NCBI GenBank assembly: GCA_036346255.1 | Contig: CM070629.1 | Coordinates: 8,809,001-8,873,000 of the forward strand | Source: Ampelocalamus luodianensis | Taxonomy: Eukaryota; Streptophyta; Magnoliopsida; Poales; Poaceae | Length of the DNA stretch: 64,000 nucleotides | Reading direction: 5' to 3' | Shown: one piece after another, positions 47,739 to 58,094 of the stretch | Position numbering within the stretch: the first letter of the stretch is position 1 | Layout: the number at the start of each line of letters is the position of its first letter | The notes under the pieces: generated by a model | Seen by the model: the letters and a program-made list of their open reading frames with translations, nothing else | What the model was told of the DNA's origin: nothing | Database searches by the model: none | Made by a program: the position numbers and the translations under genes

Positions 47739-48070
47739 TGTTGGCCCAAACCGAAGACAAACACACGCGAACACAAGAACGCAAAAAAAAATTTATGCCG
47801 CCGGAACAACAGTAGCTTTTCTGAATTTCTTCTTCTTCTTCTTCTTCTTCTTCTTCTTCTCTATTGCTCTTGTTCACAAAATCTGATTACAGAGGTGACC
47901 TTTTATTGCGAGCAAACGACTATTCGTATCCGGAAATGATTTTACGTATCCTGAAAGGATACAACACAAACTCTAGTATTCATAATGAATATTGTCTAAA
48001 TACTGTAGAACTACGTAAAACAATTTCTTCCTATAATCTAGATATACTATATGCACAAATATTACTAACA
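47739..48070 (-). repeat. 5' LTR of the short copia (332 bp)
   Basis: Right LTR, with a (CTT)n run at about 47828-47860. A third, nearly identical copy lies at 51177-51510, created by the tandem duplication and not by transposition, because it lacks its own target duplication pair. Confidence 0.9.
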
Positions 48071-48889
48071 ATTTTGACAACACGGAGGCAGTTTGTGTTG
48101 TGACAATGAGACTGATATTGATCAAGTGCCATTATCAGCCTTTTAGGCAAATGTTAAGGACAACAGATGCAAATTTACCCCCCAAAAGTGCAAGGAACTA
48201 CTGTTAGCGTAATACAATATTATCATATCGTCTTGTTAACTATAGGAATATTCTCGTTGATCACCAAGTTTACGCAGATTTAGCAATGGCATTTTCATTT
48301 CACCAAGCACCAGCAAATTCAATCAGCAGTTCAGCACTGCTAAATAAAATAGTCCAAGGAAATGCATAAAAAGCAATTACCACACAAAGGAGATGAGCTT
48401 ATTAGGTTAGGCAGACTACTATAGCTCATAAAGACGTGAGCCTATATAGAGCTCCGAATGAATCACACGATGACTACGGATTATCTTTGTTCACAACAAA
48501 CTATCGGTCCAACAGTGGTGTACAACTGTTGAAGTTTGTTTTATTGGAATCTCTGCGCTTGTTGAACTACGTATTATGCAAATTCTCTGTCAGACAAAAG
48601 CATTATAAAAATATCAAGTACCTTTCCTTCGAAGTTTGTTATACTGCATTTTCCTTTGTTGCATCTGCCTGAGATCCTACAGCAAACTTGCCGTTCTTTC
48701 TTTCGTTCTTTGAATGTTCATAATAATACCTCATTGGAAGAATGGCATTAACTAATCAGAACAGTTAGTACAACTGAAAGAAAGTACATGCTTTGACAAT
48801 AGATCAATGGAATCCTGAAAGAAGTAGGTTGGATTCTTACAAAATGCAAAATGAAAGACATACGTACCTTATTTGCCAAAAATGCCATT

Positions 48890-50530
48890 TTGATCATTAT
48901 AAAGTAATGTTGTTTTTGCAAGTGCAAGAAATATATCAGGGAAGATTGAAGACGTACTAAATGACCGAATGTATCTTGTTACCTCAGCAGCGTCCATAAC
49001 CTTTTTTCCCTAGAAAATGGATCAAATCAGATATCATGAAACCTTAGTAGAAAAACAGGATGGGTGATACGAAAAAAGTACCTTGATTACGAGCCATCCT
49101 CATTCTATTGCACATAGGATGTACTCTGCCGCGTCTCCCAAACAGCATACATAGCACTTCGCTTCTTCAGAGTTCAAAAGGAATCATTTAGCATAATATG
49201 TTGATGCTTGGTGTCACAACTAAAAATAAAAGTAAAAATATCACATTCCGTTGAACCAATTACTCCACTAAGTTACATGAGAAAGTATTCTTAATATTGT
49301 TTCCCTTCAATCATGGATAAAAAGTGAGACAGAGTTGAAACATATAAAATAATATAAATCCTGTTTATAGAAACAAATGTGAATATGAACTCAAGAGTAG
49401 GAACATACTTCAGAAACACTCGGCTAAGATTATATAGATAACTGTAGGACATGAAGACATCATTATCCACCTAAAAAAATACATTTCTATATATTAACAA
49501 AAGCATACCATAACTGAAGTTGAAGTACAGTCCAAATAATGCAAAACATGTTTAAGAAATAAGGATAGCAAAGAATTTCTGGACATTTCAGGACGCAAAG
49601 AATCCATCATTCAAAAATGTCAAGTTGTAAATGAAGCTATAGGGTCACTACCTGTTAGTGGTAATGCCAGTGGTTCTTTATCAACTTCAAACGAAAGAAG
49701 GTTGAAAACTATCTCAGATGTTGCTGCACCTAGCAAATGTCATGAATTGGATTAGCTATATACTGAATTCACTAATGAAACTAGAGCTAATATAAATTAT
49801 ATACCCAATAACAGAACTAGATGGGATAGCAAACAAGCAATTTGAGCTCATTTGTAAGTATAAATCCCCATCATACCTTGTATCTTGTTGATGTCATCTA
49901 AAACAGACCACTACGCACATTGTTAGCCATCTTGTAGTAGTCATCTGTAAGTTCAACATAATAAATTAATGAGCCATCAAAGTCTTTCAAAAATGAATCC
50001 TAAAAACATCCTCTTCATCTCTCTCCTCCCTGTTTTGAAGAGGGAATTTTTTAATTTGCTACTGCTGAATAGGATATTGTAGCAAAATTTGGTGACATAA
50101 GCTGCACACGTGGCAAAAACACCTCCATGTCAGTGCCGAAATCACTCTCCCAAACTGCCTCGGGTGTAAATTGACCTGCTTTTGTAAGTTCATAGGGTAA
50201 AATGGACTTTTTGCATAGTTCATTGGGGTTTGGGATGGGGGTGGGGATGAAATGGAGTTGTTCCTTCTGGAAAGAATAAAGGAGAGGCATCTTGTTTGCT
50301 TGAAGAATTATCACTGGGTGCAATCTAGAATAAATCAAATCTACGTAACTTCATTTACACATAGCCTAAAAAGACAAGAAAATGCATACATGAATTACCT
50401 TTCGAGTGTCAATAAGTTTTTGACTCCGCCTTCAGACTTAATCTATGCCATTGGCAGCTCACGAATTAGGTTCCAAGGAAATCGTGATATTTAGTATAGT
50501 TGTCTTTGCCAGCATAGCAGCCACACTATC
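48890..50530 (-). pseudogene. Exon-like remains of an unidentified gene, unit 1 copy
   Basis: I do not recognise the family. Minus-strand blocks with splice-like borders and plausible protein wording run in order: 50520-50405 (SVAAMLAKTTILNITIS), 50185-50040 (FTPEAVWESDFGTDMEVFLP, RVQLMSPNFATISYSAVAN), 49990-49880 (LIYYVELTDDYYKMANNVRS, with an interruption in this unit), 49735-49655 (SEIVFNLLSFEVDKEPLALP), 49470-49405 (SYLYNLSRVFLKY), and 49010-48890 (DAAEVTRYIRSFSTSSIF, LALAKTTLLYNDQNGIFGK). One-base indels and a stop (after IRELPMA) break it. It may be the 3' part of a host gene trapped here, or sequence captured by a transposon. Confidence 0.45.
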
Positions 50531-50829
50531 ACTCACCTACAAAAAGCTTATTTGAACAAAAAAAGATGAACAATGAATCACAGGTCACTCTTTAAGGCAC
50601 CTCAGTACATTAGTAAAACATGGTATCAAGGAAGAGTGGAACTACCCGGTTGCCTTGTATATCGGCCACGAACTTTCTTTCTTGGACATTGAATGAAACT
50701 GATGTAATAAAACACATGAAGGGTCGAATTGCTTTGATGAATGATGATGAAACGATGCTTCAGGTTGCGTTCACGAGTTGACATCTGACAGATATAGCAT
50801 GCATCAGTCTGCTGGAGTCTATAAGCCCT

Positions 50830-53800
50830 CCTCTCACGCTGGTTTGGCTGTCTCTTTTTGGTCAGTGGGAAGAGTGTTTCCTTCGGGATGCCTTCATAGA
50901 TGGCAGCCAATGCCATCTGATCCTTACGTATATCGACGTTGCTACCCTCGATCGCGTCCCACACTCCTTGAGCGTGTATGTACACCGTCATCTTGATTGC
51001 CCAAACTGCAAAATTGCTCTTTGTAAGCATAGGATAACGCAGCGAGACAGCGGAACTCTCATTCGCCATCGCACCCGATGTCGCCTCGTCACCGGTAACA
51101 CCACTGCCCAGACAGCGGAACTCTCATTCGCCATCTTGGGCATACACGGATCAAGAACTCAGGCTCTGATATCAATTGTTGGCCCAAACCGAAGACAAAC
51201 ACACGCGAACACAAGAACGCAAAAAAAAATTTATGCCACCGGAACAACAGTAGCTTTTTGAATTTCTTCTTCTTCTTCTTCTTCTTCTTCTTCTTCTTCT
51301 CTATTGCTCTTGTTCACAAAATCTGATTACAGAGGTGACCTTTTATTGCGAGCAAACGACTATTCGTATCCGGAAATGATTTTACATATCCTGAAAGGAT
51401 ACGACACAAACTCTAGTATTCATAATGAATATTGTCTAAATACTGTAGAACTACGTAAAATAATTTCTTCCTATAATCTAGATATACCATATGCACAAAT
51501 ATTACTAACAATTTTGACAACACGGAGGCAGTTTGTGTTGTGACAATGAGACTGATATTGATCAAGTGCCATTATCAGCCTTTTAGGCAAATGTTAAGGA
51601 CAACAGATGCAAATTTACCCCCCAAAAGTGCAAGGAACTACTGTTAGCGTAATACAATATTATCATATCGTCTTGTTAACTATAGGAATATTCTCGTTGA
51701 TCACCAAGTTTACGCAGATTTAGCAATGGCATTTTCATTTCACCAAGCACCAGCAAATTCAATCAGCAGTTCAGCACTGCTAAATAAAATAGTCCAAGGA
51801 AATGCATAAAAAGCAATTACCACACAAAGGAGATGAGCTTATTAGGTTAGGCAGACTACTATAGCTCATAAAGACGTGAGCCTATATAGAGCTCGAATGA
51901 ATCACACGATGACTACGGATTATCTTTGTTCACAACAAACTATCGGTCCAACAGTGGTGTACAACTGTTGAAGTTTGTTTTATTGGAATCTCTGCGCTTG
52001 TTGAACTACGTATTATGCAAATTCTCTGTCAGACAAAAGCATTATAAAAATATCAAGTACCTTTCCTTCGAAGTTTGTTATACTGCATTTTCCTTTGTTG
52101 CATCTGCCTGAGATCCTACAGCAAACTTGCCGTTCTTTCTTTCGTTCTTTGAATGTTCATAATAATACCTCATTGGAAGAATGGCATTAACTAATGAGAA
52201 CAGTTAGTACAACTGAAAGAAAGTACATGCTTTGACAATAGATCAATGGAATCCTGAAAGAAGTAGGTTGGATTCTTACAAAATGCAAAATGAAAGACAT
52301 ACGTACCTTATTTGCCAAAAATGCCATTTTGATCATTATAAAGTAATGTTGTTTTTGCAAGTGCAAGAAATATATCAGGGAAGATTGAAGACGTACTAAA
52401 TGACCGAATGTATCTTGTTACCTCAGCAGCGTCCATAACCTTTTTCCTAGAAAATGGATCAAATCAGATATCATGAAACCTTAGTAGAAAAACAGGATGG
52501 GTGATACGAAAAAAATACCTTGATTACGAGCCATCCTCATTCTATTGCACATAGGATGTACTCTGCCGCGTCTCCCAAACAGCATACATAGCACTTCGCT
52601 TCTTCAGAGTTCAAAAGGAATCATTTAGCATAATATGTTGATGCTTGGTGTCACAACTAAAAATAAAAGTAAAAATATCACATTCCGTTGAACCAATTAC
52701 TCCACTAAGTTACATGAGAAAGTATTCTTAATATTGTTTCCCTTCAATCATGGATAAAAAGTGAGACAGAGTTGAAACATATAAAATAATATAAATCCTG
52801 TTTATAGAAACAAATGTGAATATGAACTCAAGAGTAGGAACATACTTCAGAAACACTCGGTTAAGATTATATAGATAACTGTAGGACATGAAGACATCAT
52901 TATCCACCTAAAAAAATACATTTCTATATATTAACAAAAGCATACCATAACTGAAGTTGAAGTACAGTCCAAATAATGCAAAACATGTTTAAGAAATAAG
53001 GATAGCAAAGAATTTCTGGACATTTCAGGACGCAAAGAATCCATCATTCAAAAATGTCAAGTTGTAAATGAAGCTATAGGGTCACTACCTGTTAGTGGTA
53101 ATGCCAGTGGTTCTTTATCAACTTCAAACGAAAGAAGGTTGAAAACTATCTCAGATGTTGCTGCACCTAGCAAATGTCATGAATTGGATTAGCTATATAC
53201 TGAATTCACTAATGAAACTAGAGCTAATATAAATTATATACCCAATAACAGAACTAGATGGGATAGCAAACAAGCAATTTGAGCTCATTTGTAAGTATAA
53301 ATCCCCCATCATACCTTGTATCTTGTTGATGTCATCTAAAAACAGACCACTACGCACATTGTTAGCCATCTTGTAGTAGTCATCTGTAAGTTCAACATAA
53401 TAAATTAATGAGCCATCAAAGTCTTTCAAAAATGAATCCTAAAAAACATCCTCTTCATCTCTCTCCCCCTCCCTGTTTTGAAGAGGGAATTTTTTTAATT
53501 TGCTACTGCTGACTAGGATATTGTAGCAAAATTTGGTGACATAAGCTGCACACGTGGCAAAAACACCTCCATGTCAGTGCCGAAATCACTCTCCCAAACT
53601 GCCTCGGGTGTAAATTGACCTGCTTTTGTAAGTTAAAATGGACTTTTTGCATAGTTCATTGGGGTGTGGGGTGGGGGTGGGGGTGAAATGGAGTTGTTCC
53701 TTGCAGTAATGCTGGAAAGAATAAAGGAGAGGCATCTTGTTTGTTTGAAGTATTATCACTGGGTGCAATCTAGAATAAATCAAATCTACGTAAAAAGACA

Positions 53801-54253
53801 AGAAAATGCATACATGAATTACCTTTCGAGTGTCAATAGGTTTTTGACTCCGCCTTCAGACTTAATCTATGCCATTGGCAGCTCACGAATTAGGTTCAAG
53901 GAAATCGTGATATTTAGTATAGTTGTCTTTGCCAGCATAGCAGCCACACTATGACTCACCTACAAAAAGCTTATTTGAACAAAAAAAAGATGAGCAATGA
54001 ATCACAGGTCACTCTTTAAGGCACCTCAGTACATTAGTAAAACATGGTATCAAGGAAGAGTGGAACTACCCGGTTGCCTTGTACATCGGCCACGAACTTT
54101 CTTTCTTGGACATTGAATGAAACTGATGTAATAAAACACATGAAGGGTCGAATTGCTTTGATGAATGATGATGAAACGATGCTTCAGGTTGCGTTCACGA
54201 GTTGACATCTGACAGATATAGCATGCATCAGTCTGCTGGAGTCTATAAGCCCT
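50830..54253. repeat. Tandem duplication, unit 2 (3424 bp)
   Basis: Nearly identical to unit 1 along its whole length. Most differences are single-base indels in homopolymers; a cluster of small indels lies in the last ~600 bp (for example, a ~12-bp insertion near 53703 and loss of ~20 bp near 53792). The unit ends at ataagccct, after which unique sequence begins. Confidence 0.95.
52320..53965 (-). pseudogene. Exon-like remains of an unidentified gene, unit 2 copy
   Basis: Duplicate of the blocks at 48890-50530. Here the first block stays in frame further (ILNITIS directly followed by LNLIRELPMA-stop) because it lacks one base present in unit 1. The LIYYVELTDDYYKMANNVRS block continues to GLFLDDINKIQG (53429-53300) without the deletion seen in unit 1. 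So unit 2 keeps the older state at these two places. Function unknown. Confidence 0.45.
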
Positions 54254-54404
54254 AAGTGTAAAAATCAGATGAGTTTCACGTCTTGTAACTGTCATATATG
54301 TATATTGCTTAGAGTGTTCTTTGTATATTCACATACACATGTACATGTTATATTGGCCTTTGGCCTATCGGAATAGATCAACGTTTCATTCCAATATGGT
54401 ATCA

Positions 54405-55354
54405 TGGAAAAAAAATTTAAAAATAATATATTTTTTAATTTTTTTTTACAAAACTAGGTAGTCACCTCAAAAAATTACAAAAATAGGTCCCTGTCGCCAG
54501 TTCATTTGGCGATAGGATCCTATCGCCAGTTGAACTAGCGACAGGAAAAGAGCAGGTTCCTGTCGCCAGTTCAACTCACGATAGGAATCTAAGAATTTTT
54601 AAATATAGTAAATAAAACTCCAAAAATTACGAACTTTTTGTGGAGCTTCCTGATACAATGTTCTTACTTGTGTAATTTTTCATAATTTTATCCCTTCTGA
54701 ATTTGTCTCCAAAATTCATTTAAGTATACTAGTTGTTGGAATTTTTACATATAGCAAATGAGGTCCAAAAATTATGAAATTTTTTGTGAACGCTTATTAA
54801 ATAGTGTAATTATTTGTGTAGTTTTTACAGAATTTTATATGATCTAAAATTGTCTAAATATTTTTAATTTAGGTTTTTGATGCAGTGTAGTTGATTGTGT
54901 AAACCGTTAATTTTAGAGACAATTTTCTATCATATAAAATTCTTTAAAAACTACGCAAATAATTACACTATTTAATAAGCGTTCACAAAAAAATTCATAA
55001 TTTTTGAACCTCATTTGGTATATATAAAAATTCCAACAACTGGTATACTTAAATGAATTTTGGAGACAAATTTAGAAGGGATAAAATTATGAAAACATTA
55101 CACAAGCAAGAACATTGTATCAGCAAGCTCCGCAAAAAATTTCGCAATTTTTGGAGTTTATTTACTATATTTAAAAATTCCTAGATTCCTATCACGATTG
55201 AATCGGCGGCGAGAACTCGTCATGCGCTGTTCGTGGTTCCTGTCGCCAGTTCAACTGACGATAGGAGCGACAGGAACCTATTTTTGCAATTTTTGGAGAC
55301 GACTACCTAGTTTTGTAAAAAAAATTTAAAAAAATATTATTTCAAAAAAAATTC
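54405..55354. mobile_element. Foldback (palindromic) element, 950 bp
   Basis: Nearly the whole element is an inverted repeat: arm 54405-~54885 and arm ~54905-55354. Matching landmarks are ttacaaaactaggtagtc, aggt(c/t)cctgtcgccagtt, taggaatttttaaatata (decayed), ttcttrcttgtgtaat and aattattt-gtagttttta. The target duplication is gtatca (54399-54404 and 55355-55360), with the longer flanks tggtatca / tcgtatca partly matching. It interrupts the primer-binding site of a copia element. Related arm sequence sits at 19430-19740. No coding potential; Mutator-type foldback is my best guess. Confidence 0.8.
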
Positions 55355-56469
55355 GTATCAGAGCTAGGGTTAAGGTTTGCCACGTGACCTCCACCGCTGT
55401 CGCCAGCCGTCAGCTTGTCACCACCGCTGTCGTCTATGCGTGGCGCACCTCTGCATGTGTTTCTTCCTCCCGCGTGTGGTGCTCTGTTTTTCTTCCTCCC
55501 TGCACGCCACCCGACTCCGGAGCCGCCGCCGACCGACTCTAGCCCAACGTCGCCCGACTCCAGAGCCGCCGCCCTCGACATCCTCTGCTCTGGTGCGACC
55601 CCCTAAGCTGCTCGGCCGACCCCCGAGCCACCTCCTCCCTCACCCGTGCTTGTGCCAACGTCGCCCCTTGCTCGCGTCACTCAAATCCAGTCGCCCCAAC
55701 TCCTCTGCTCGCACGGAGCTCGAGCCAATACTGCCCCAAGCCCACGCCACCTAGATCGGCGCCGGACTGCCTCGGATTCAGCCGCCGCGCCTCTACTCGC
55801 ATGGAGCTTGAGCCGACGCCGCCCCCGAGCCTGCGCCGCCCAGATCCGCATCGGACTTCCTCAGATCCGTAGATCTGCGCCCCAAGCTCCAGCCACCTCC
55901 AGATCAACACTCCTGACTGTCGCCACTGTTCCATCGCTCGCCACCGAATCATCCTCTGCTCCATCGCTCCACCGCTGGCTCTCCTCCCTCCGCTCTCGAG
56001 CTCACCGCGGGCCCCTGATGCCCCATGCCGTAGTCGCTCAACACGCCGCGCCATTGCCGTCCTGACTTCATCTCGACACTGAGCTGCCCCGACGCTGCCT
56101 GCCCCGTTCCCTAGGGGTTTGCCACAGCCGTGCATGAGGGGTCACCACCACCGGGGATGAGGCTTGGGAGGCCACCAGCCGCCCACCTTTGTCCCGGCAT
56201 TGCCGCTGCCCCCTCGTGCGCCGTCGCCTCTGCTTTTGGTTCTCGGCGCCGCCTCCATCTCGAGCTATCGCCACCCCTGCCTTGGGCCACCACCGCCACC
56301 GCCGCCTGTCTCCAGCTCCGCCTCGAACTCTCTCCTGACGTCACGCAGCAGCTCGCCTCTGCTCTAACGACTCAATATCGGCTCGTCCTCAGACTACTCG
56401 GGCTCGCTCGTCTAGCTCTTGCTTCTCAGTAGTCTTCCTCGCCTTCGCCACCTCACTCGCCCGGTATCT

Positions 56470-57120
56470 TGTCTCTGTAGATCTTGGACTCTAGTGTTTC
56501 TTTTCACATGACACCAGATTTTACTCACCTTAGTTCTGTACGTCTCACAGTACATCTCACAACTCTTCCTTCCACTGTTCAGACTAAAGATGGTACCTCT
56601 ATTCCTGTTGCAAGCCGATGTATCATTTCTATTTCTTCATTCCATGTTCCTGTCGTCTCTTATATTCTCAAGTTTACTATATAGCTTATGTCGGTCATAT
56701 CACTGATCATGATTGTCGTGTTCTTCTTGAGTCCGACTCTTGTTGTGTCGAGGACCGCTGCACGGGGACTCTACTTGGTACTAACCCTCGGTGACGTAAT
56801 TCGCAGTGTTTTTGGGAGCTCGATTGACTGCATCTTCCTTCCGCTGTCTCCACCAGCCAGTTAGCCACCACACCTGCCTCTGTTTTTGCTGTATCCTCTA
56901 CTGCTTCCTTTGCTCAGTGGTACCATCATTTGGGTCATTTCTGTGGATCACGACTGTCGTCTCTAGTAGGTTGTGGTCTTCTTGGGCCTGTTTCTAGTGA
57001 TACATCTCTACTTTGTATGGGTTATAAGCTTGGTAAGCAGCTACAGCTCCTCATCCCTGTAGTGATTCTGTTTGTGCTCGTACTTTTGATCTTGTCCACT
57101 CAGACCAGGCAGATGGGGCT
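56470..57120 (+). pseudogene. Copia protease and GAG-pre-integrase remnant
   Basis: The plus strand reads LDSSVSFHMTPDFTHLSSV at about 56484, matching the LDSGASFHMT protease segment of the 12.5-17.7 kb copia (here SSV replaces the catalytic-site SGA). After frameshifts, a pre-integrase segment WYHHLGHFCGSRLSSLV follows at 56920-56970, then GYKLGKQLQL at ~57020. Sequence leaves copia after ~57120. Confidence 0.8.
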
Positions 57121-58094
57121 AGGGTTTGCGCTCGAGCTCAAATTCGAATCCACGTGGTGATTTTACCGTTGCGATCGCCAATTCGACGTCGAGCTCGAGG
57201 CTCTCTTAAACCCCCAATATTCCCATCCTACAACTAGACTCTGTGTGTACTCTTAAAAACTAGACTCTGCTTTCTTGTGATTTGTGAACGGCTGCTGTTC
57301 CGACTAACGCGGGGATGGGCTTTTATAGTTGCCGGAGGTGGGTCAAGTGCCAGATCCTTGCACTCTCGCTGACGGGTGGGACCGGCTGCTGGATATCATC
57401 TTTATTAACCATTTTGATTGCGTGCGGAGTTTTTTTAGTGTCTGGGAATTTTCCCATCCGGTATGTTTAAAGAAGAAGAGTATTTTATCTCGAGAGGCGA
57501 CCACGAAAGCTAACGCTCGAACCGTGATGGATTGAGAGATTATAGCTCCCTTGTCACCGAGCCCAGTATATTTGAATCCTTACAGACGAGTCTAAAAGAG
57601 AGAGAGAGGAGGAGGAGAGACGTTGTATTTTTACCCTTTTCAGTATGTTTCCTCTTGATGGGTAAATGATCTGAAGTTTCCTTTTTCATGATGCCTTTCA
57701 CTTACAAATGTGGCCAAGCAAACAAGTAAGATGAGAATTGCAGAAATTTTACTTCAAAATGATTATTCGAAATATGTACAGATATTTGTTCCATCCTAAT
57801 AAGGCATAACACTGTAATTAAGCGTACAAAACATAGACAAACACAGAGTAGAAAACCACTTGAAGTTACTGATGAACCAGAAAAGACAGCTTCCAAAATT
57901 ACGAGAGAAGGTCAAAAGGAAGAGTACTTAACATGTTGATGGACATGGGCATTTCTTACATCAATTACGTTAACCTATTCTGTTCCCTCCTTTTGGTATG
58001 TCTGATACTCTTGTCACAGTAATCCTATACCACTACCAAGCTAGTACAAATTAATCAACCAAGCGAGATCAACTACCCCCTACACTCGGACGTG
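57121..58094. other. Interval downstream of CRK-B
   Basis: No gene recognised. The right half (about 57700-58094) lies directly 3' of the CRK-B stop codon on the minus strand and is AT-rich, so it probably includes the 3' UTR and terminator of CRK-B. The origin of 57121-57700 is unclear. Confidence 0.45.

Larger units (their letters stand above)
46234..48070 (-). mobile_element. Short non-autonomous copia retrotransposon, 1837 bp, with perfect 5-bp TSD
   Basis: Target duplications are atttt at 46229-46233 and 48071-48075. LTRs at 46234-46523 (290 bp) and 47739-48070 (332 bp) both start TGTTGG and end ACTAACA on the plus strand. Beside the right LTR, ggctctgatatcaa is a one-base variant of the copia primer-binding site on the minus strand. 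Between the LTRs are only the N-terminus of Gag, an unassigned stretch and a minisatellite; protease, integrase and reverse transcriptase are missing. The element must have moved, if at all, with proteins from another copy. Confidence 0.92.
47391..50829. repeat. Tandem duplication, unit 1 (3439 bp)
   Basis: Starts at cctctcacgc inside the short copia element and ends at ataagccct. The next base (50830) begins unit 2 with cctctcacgc again. Content: copia Gag start, primer-binding site, 5' LTR, then ~2.75 kb of exon-like and intron-like sequence of an unknown gene. Unit 2 follows head to tail with no filler. Confidence 0.95.
54256..57120 (+). mobile_element. Ty1/copia 5' fragment, split by a foldback insertion
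   Basis: Left: a degenerate LTR-like stretch (about 54285-54397: catatatgtatattg, ttggcctttggcctatcgga, ccaat) followed by the first bases of the primer-binding site, tggtatca. Right, after the 950-bp insert: gtatcagagctagggtt (55355 on), the rest of the site. Downstream is ~1.1 kb GC-rich leader-like sequence (55380-56440), then protease and pre-integrase pieces. It ends abruptly near 57120. The protein pieces resemble the 12.5-17.7 kb copia, so the two belong to related lineages. Confidence 0.75.

Noticed and set aside
51177..51510. A third independent insertion of the short copia LTR
   Set aside because: It sits at the same position in the duplicated unit as 47739-48070 and has no target duplication of its own partner; it came from the tandem duplication.
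54256..54404. Host promoter for the region to the right
   Set aside because: The stretch ends in a copia primer-binding site and has LTR-like wording, so it is retrotransposon sequence.
55342..56432. Several GC-rich open frames of 70-150 codons in the split copia fragment
   Set aside because: They occupy the leader region after the primer-binding site, show no Gag similarity, and are open on both strands.
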